A DNA stretch of 64,000 nucleotides, taken from the NCBI GenBank assembly GCA_016283095.1, contig JAEEMG010000043.1, positions 30,345 to 94,344 on the forward strand. The letters run 5' to 3'. Below, in pieces: positions 61,575-64,000 of the stretch. This DNA comes from Paludibacteraceae bacterium. GTDB lineage: Bacteria > Bacteroidota > Bacteroidia > Bacteroidales > Paludibacteraceae. Under the pieces are notes generated by a model. The model worked only from the letters and a program-made list of their open reading frames with translations, had not been told where the DNA came from and did no database searches. Made by a program: the position numbers and the translations under genes. Each line of letters begins with the position of its first letter. The stretch's first letter is position 1.

Positions 61575-62330
61575 ATGGAATGGTTTGAAATAATATTGTG
61601 TTTGTTGCTTGTGTCCATAGGCATAACTATCATTGTAATATCAATAAAAGAAACTCAAAAAAAGTCCAAAATCAAAGACTTATCTTGCTCTATAATCGCA
61701 TTGTTGCTTCAAAATGCAGTGAGGAGTAAACACACTTACGAACTTTTGAAGTCGTTTTATAAAAATCAATTTCCAGATTACAACAAACAATCTGCCATCC
61801 TTTGGTCTGAAGCAGACTCTTTCGCAAACAAAGTGATTTGGCGTTCAAAAAACATCAACCCAAACACTGCTATTGATTACAATTTTATCATAAAAAATAA
61901 GAATCTCCTTTTCCGTCAAAATCTGATACGCCTTTTGTTCAGTCTTGCCGCTGAAGGCGACGGAATAAAAAACGCCGAATGGTATTATCTCATAGATATG
62001 ATGGGCAAACTGAATCTGAACAAAAGAAGCTATGATTATTTTGTAAGATACTATTCTCCTTTACGTACTGAGTATGACGACTACTCAAAATATTACGACA
62101 ACGAAACCAAAAAAGAATATTCTTCCTCAACGTCATCGTCTCTGCTCCAACAATACTACGACATTCTTGGTGTGTCAATCGGAGCCCCAAAACAGGAAAT
62201 CCAAAAAGCCTACCATGCTTTGGCTCTTCAATATCACCCAGATCTTCCACAAAACGCCAATAATAAATCTTGTGAAGCTCAAATGGCAAAGATCAATGAT
62301 GCGTACGCTCGTGTGATTGCTAGTATGTAA
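61575..62330 (+). CDS. Membrane-anchored J-domain protein
   Basis: 251 residues: membrane segment at the start (IILCLLLVSIGITIIVISI), helical middle (~40-165) and a C-terminal J domain (YYDILGVSIGAPKQEIQKAY, then HPDLP), which keeps the HPD needed to stimulate DnaK. The layout, a membrane anchor and a C-terminal J domain, resembles DjlA. Pairing with a transglutaminase-like gene suggests a shared envelope task. Confidence 0.82.
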   Translation: MEWFEIILCLLLVSIGITIIVISIKETQKKSKIKDLSCSIIALLLQNAVRSKHTYELLKSFYKNQFPDYNKQSAILWSEADSFANKVIWRSKNINPNTAIDYNFIIKNKNLLFRQNLIRLLFSLAAEGDGIKNAEWYYLIDMMGKLNLNKRSYDYFVRYYSPLRTEYDDYSKYYDNETKKEYSSSTSSSLLQQYYDILGVSIGAPKQEIQKAYHALALQYHPDLPQNANNKSCEAQMAKINDAYARVIASM

Positions 62331-62337
62331 AATAAAA

Positions 62338-62362
62338 TGGGGCAGGTTTTTAACCTGCCCCA
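62338..62362. terminator. Bidirectional terminator between the J-domain and PL11 genes
   Basis: TGGGGCAGGTT (62338-62348) pairs perfectly with AACCTGCCCCA (62352-62362), loop TTT, in the 37-base convergent gap. T-rich tracts flank both sides. Confidence 0.85.
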
Positions 62363-62367
62363 ACATT

Positions 62368-64000
62368 TTATTTCTTCTTGATCTTGTATTCACCATCTTT
62401 CACCACCACATTATAAATATCGGATGAAAGCGGACTCAGATTCAGATATCCGTTGGCGATAGTTTTCTCCATCACTACCCTACCATTATTATCATAGACG
62501 GTGACGATTCCTTCGTAAAGGTTGCCTTCTGCATCGGTGATATGCAGATCTCCATCGGTTGGGTTAGGGTAAACCGACTGTCCTCTTGCCGTCACGTCTG
62601 TCACATCTGTCGGATCCTTCACCTCTATATAACCTGTATATGTGGCTTCCATCTCCGCGTCACTTACTGTCGTGACTGTCCAATTATACATTCCTTCAAC
62701 AGTAGGCGTACCACTGAAATAGATGTTCTTAGTGGATTGATCTATCCTTGTCTCTATTCCCTCAGGTGCATTCGGCTCCCAAGTGATGTTGACGGTAGAC
62801 GCTCCATCCCACGTCAAATAATAGTCACCGATAGGATTATTGACATACACTGTCTGCTTGCTTGATCCGCCTCCATGCTTTGTCAGAGTTGGCTCTACCA
62901 TATTGCGGAGATTTTTGTAGTACTCCACAGGGCTGTAACCCAAATGAGGTGGCTGGTTGTAACCGCAATGCTGCCAAGCCACAGCCATATCGTAGACATG
63001 ATCATCACGCAGCCAAGGAAGCTTGTAGTCGCTTGGTATTGTTGTCGTGTAGACGGTGAGATAATACTGACCGTTCTGTTCTGTCCAGAACACAGACTCC
63101 TCACGCCAGTCTCCCACAAGGTCGGCCTGCAGACATGGATTGTACTTGGTCGCATTGTTGGTGTTGGCTCCCCACTGCACCTTTGCTCCGTTCACCATAA
63201 TATTGTATCCGAACGTGTATTGGCGCACCCACGTCTTATTCACATTATCCCATTTGTCGACATGACCACGGTCTGTATACTCTTCAAGCAAGTCGCCATC
63301 CCAAAAGATACGTCCGTTGATTGAACTGCTGGTTGTGCTTCCAGTGTGCCACTTGGCAAACTCCTTTCCCTTGCATGTGAAGATATTTTCACAGCTCCAC
63401 TCCATCGCCTCTGCTCCATCGTATGTGCTGTCGCAATCGAGAATCAGTCCACGGCCTGTATCACCTCCCGTCTGGGCTTTTGAGAACATCTCTCTTCCCG
63501 TACGGGCATCAAACATAGCGCAATCATATTTGGCTGTCGACTCCTCTGTGATCATGAAATATTCCAAACCATCATTCGACGGATCAAACTCACCCAAGTG
63601 AGTGGCGTCTCCATGACCCAAACCTGTGCTCCAAAGAGTTTTGCCATCGTGGTCGAGACATGCCGCACCGACGATGATCTCATCAAATCCGTCGTTGTCC
63701 ACATCACCGCAAGTGACACTGTGAGCTCCCTGAGCATAGATTCCCTGCCCCGGTCTGTCAGACGTATGTTTCCATAGAGTGCTCAACGAGTTTCCATCCC
63801 AAGTGTATGCCGCAGCATATGAATATGTATAGATTCCACGTGTAGTCACAGCACATGGAGTAGCCTTTCCGTTCACATCAAGAAATGCCACACAACCCTT
63901 AAGCCAGTTGCCACGGTGTCCGTAAGTGCTGCCATCCGTGTTGTTTGGTCGATCATCCCAATCCGACTGGATATTAAAGTATGGCCAGTAGTCGATTGTC
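62368..64000 (-). CDS. PL11-type rhamnogalacturonan lyase with T9SS sorting tail (5' partial)
   Basis: The frame is open to the window edge on the minus strand; 543 residues are visible. The catalytic beta-propeller shows GDVDNDGFDEIIVGA, GLGHGDATHLGEFDP and LVGDWREESVFW, as in family 11 rhamnogalacturonan lyases that cut pectin backbones. Then comes an Ig-like region and a C-terminal ~80-residue type A sorting domain (VYPNPTDGDLHI, VTVYDNNGRVV, final VVVKDGEYKIKKK) for type IX secretion. The signal peptide lies outside the window. Confidence 0.9.
   Translation of the reverse strand, partial: TIDYWPYFNIQSDWDDRPNNTDGSTYGHRGNWLKGCVAFLDVNGKATPCAVTTRGIYTYSYAAAYTWDGNSLSTLWKHTSDRPGQGIYAQGAHSVTCGDVDNDGFDEIIVGAACLDHDGKTLWSTGLGHGDATHLGEFDPSNDGLEYFMITEESTAKYDCAMFDARTGREMFSKAQTGGDTGRGLILDCDSTYDGAEAMEWSCENIFTCKGKEFAKWHTGSTTSSSINGRIFWDGDLLEEYTDRGHVDKWDNVNKTWVRQYTFGYNIMVNGAKVQWGANTNNATKYNPCLQADLVGDWREESVFWTEQNGQYYLTVYTTTIPSDYKLPWLRDDHVYDMAVAWQHCGYNQPPHLGYSPVEYYKNLRNMVEPTLTKHGGGSSKQTVYVNNPIGDYYLTWDGASTVNITWEPNAPEGIETRIDQSTKNIYFSGTPTVEGMYNWTVTTVSDAEMEATYTGYIEVKDPTDVTDVTARGQSVYPNPTDGDLHITDAEGNLYEGIVTVYDNNGRVVMEKTIANGYLNLSPLSSDIYNVVVKDGEYKIKKK

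Overview
The window reads as chromosome of a Bacteroidales bacterium, probably a gut- or rumen-type member of the Prevotella/Bacteroides radiation. The reasons are the gliding lipoprotein GldH, the gene orders purH-mreBCD-mrdA-rodA and ftsX-DUF3098-uppP-truB-queA, a PL11 rhamnogalacturonan lyase with a type IX secretion tail, BspA-like leucine-rich repeats, and repeated matches to the Bacteroidetes promoter (TTTG, about 19-20 bases, TAnnTTTG) in place of Shine-Dalgarno-led starts. No tRNA or rRNA gene was seen.

Layout. 1-6745 (+): replication, RNA-modification and envelope genes (holB end, a RicT-like PSP1 protein, gldH, trmB, a prenyl diphosphate synthase, a THUMP methyltransferase). 6800-13800: AT-rich accessory stretch with a FISUMP/SH3 lipoprotein, a DUF1810 fragment, a DUF4143 ATPase behind three direct repeats, a gamma carbonic anhydrase, a 12-copy heptamer repeat and a PIN toxin-antitoxin pair. 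13783-22071: a Rieske-like lipoprotein, then on the minus strand the cell-shape operon purH(N-domain)-mreB-mreC-mreD-mrdA-rodA-dprA-gph. 22300-24970 (-): first copy of an undescribed cassette, a zinc-protease-like lipoprotein plus two small lipoproteins. 25141-29125 (-): queA, truB, uppP, DUF3098, ftsX. 29455-31260: an HhaI-like restriction-modification pair, followed by a second PIN toxin-antitoxin pair. 32611-36933 (+): CNNM/CorC transporter, two SlyD isomerases, aroC and a PfkB kinase.

37087-46790 is the most unusual part. It holds an isolated TraG/VirD4-like coupling ATPase, divergent from a TraM-like and a small membrane protein. A stand-alone ComEC-type metallo-beta-lactamase protein follows. 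Next is an orphan promoter-to-terminator unit that looks like a small RNA. A two-gene unit with its own promoter and terminator comes next, bounded by near-identical ~250-base inverted repeats. Last are two tandem paralogues separated by a foldable intergenic RNA. No relaxase, integrase or other transfer gene is visible, so this is either a remnant or an unfamiliar type of element.

47040-49595 (-) is a second copy of the protease/lipoprotein cassette, in the same orientation about 24.6 kb from the first. 49795-54242 (-): recO, an FlK-type thioesterase, a PlsC acyltransferase, an acetoacetate-decarboxylase-like protein and menD. MenD carries palindromic repeat elements inserted in frame. 54424-62330 (+, one gene reversed): a membrane protein/coiled-coil/DUF4112 trio, two membrane-anchored LRR proteins, a PepSY-like lipoprotein, a transglutaminase-like protein and a membrane-anchored J-domain protein. 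The window ends inside the PL11 lyase gene.

The best candidates for undescribed biology are the duplicated HELAH-protease/small-lipoprotein cassette, the inverted-repeat-bounded unit in the coupling-protein region, and the palindromic elements translated inside MenD. All functional statements come from reading the sequence and from recalled family features; no search was run.
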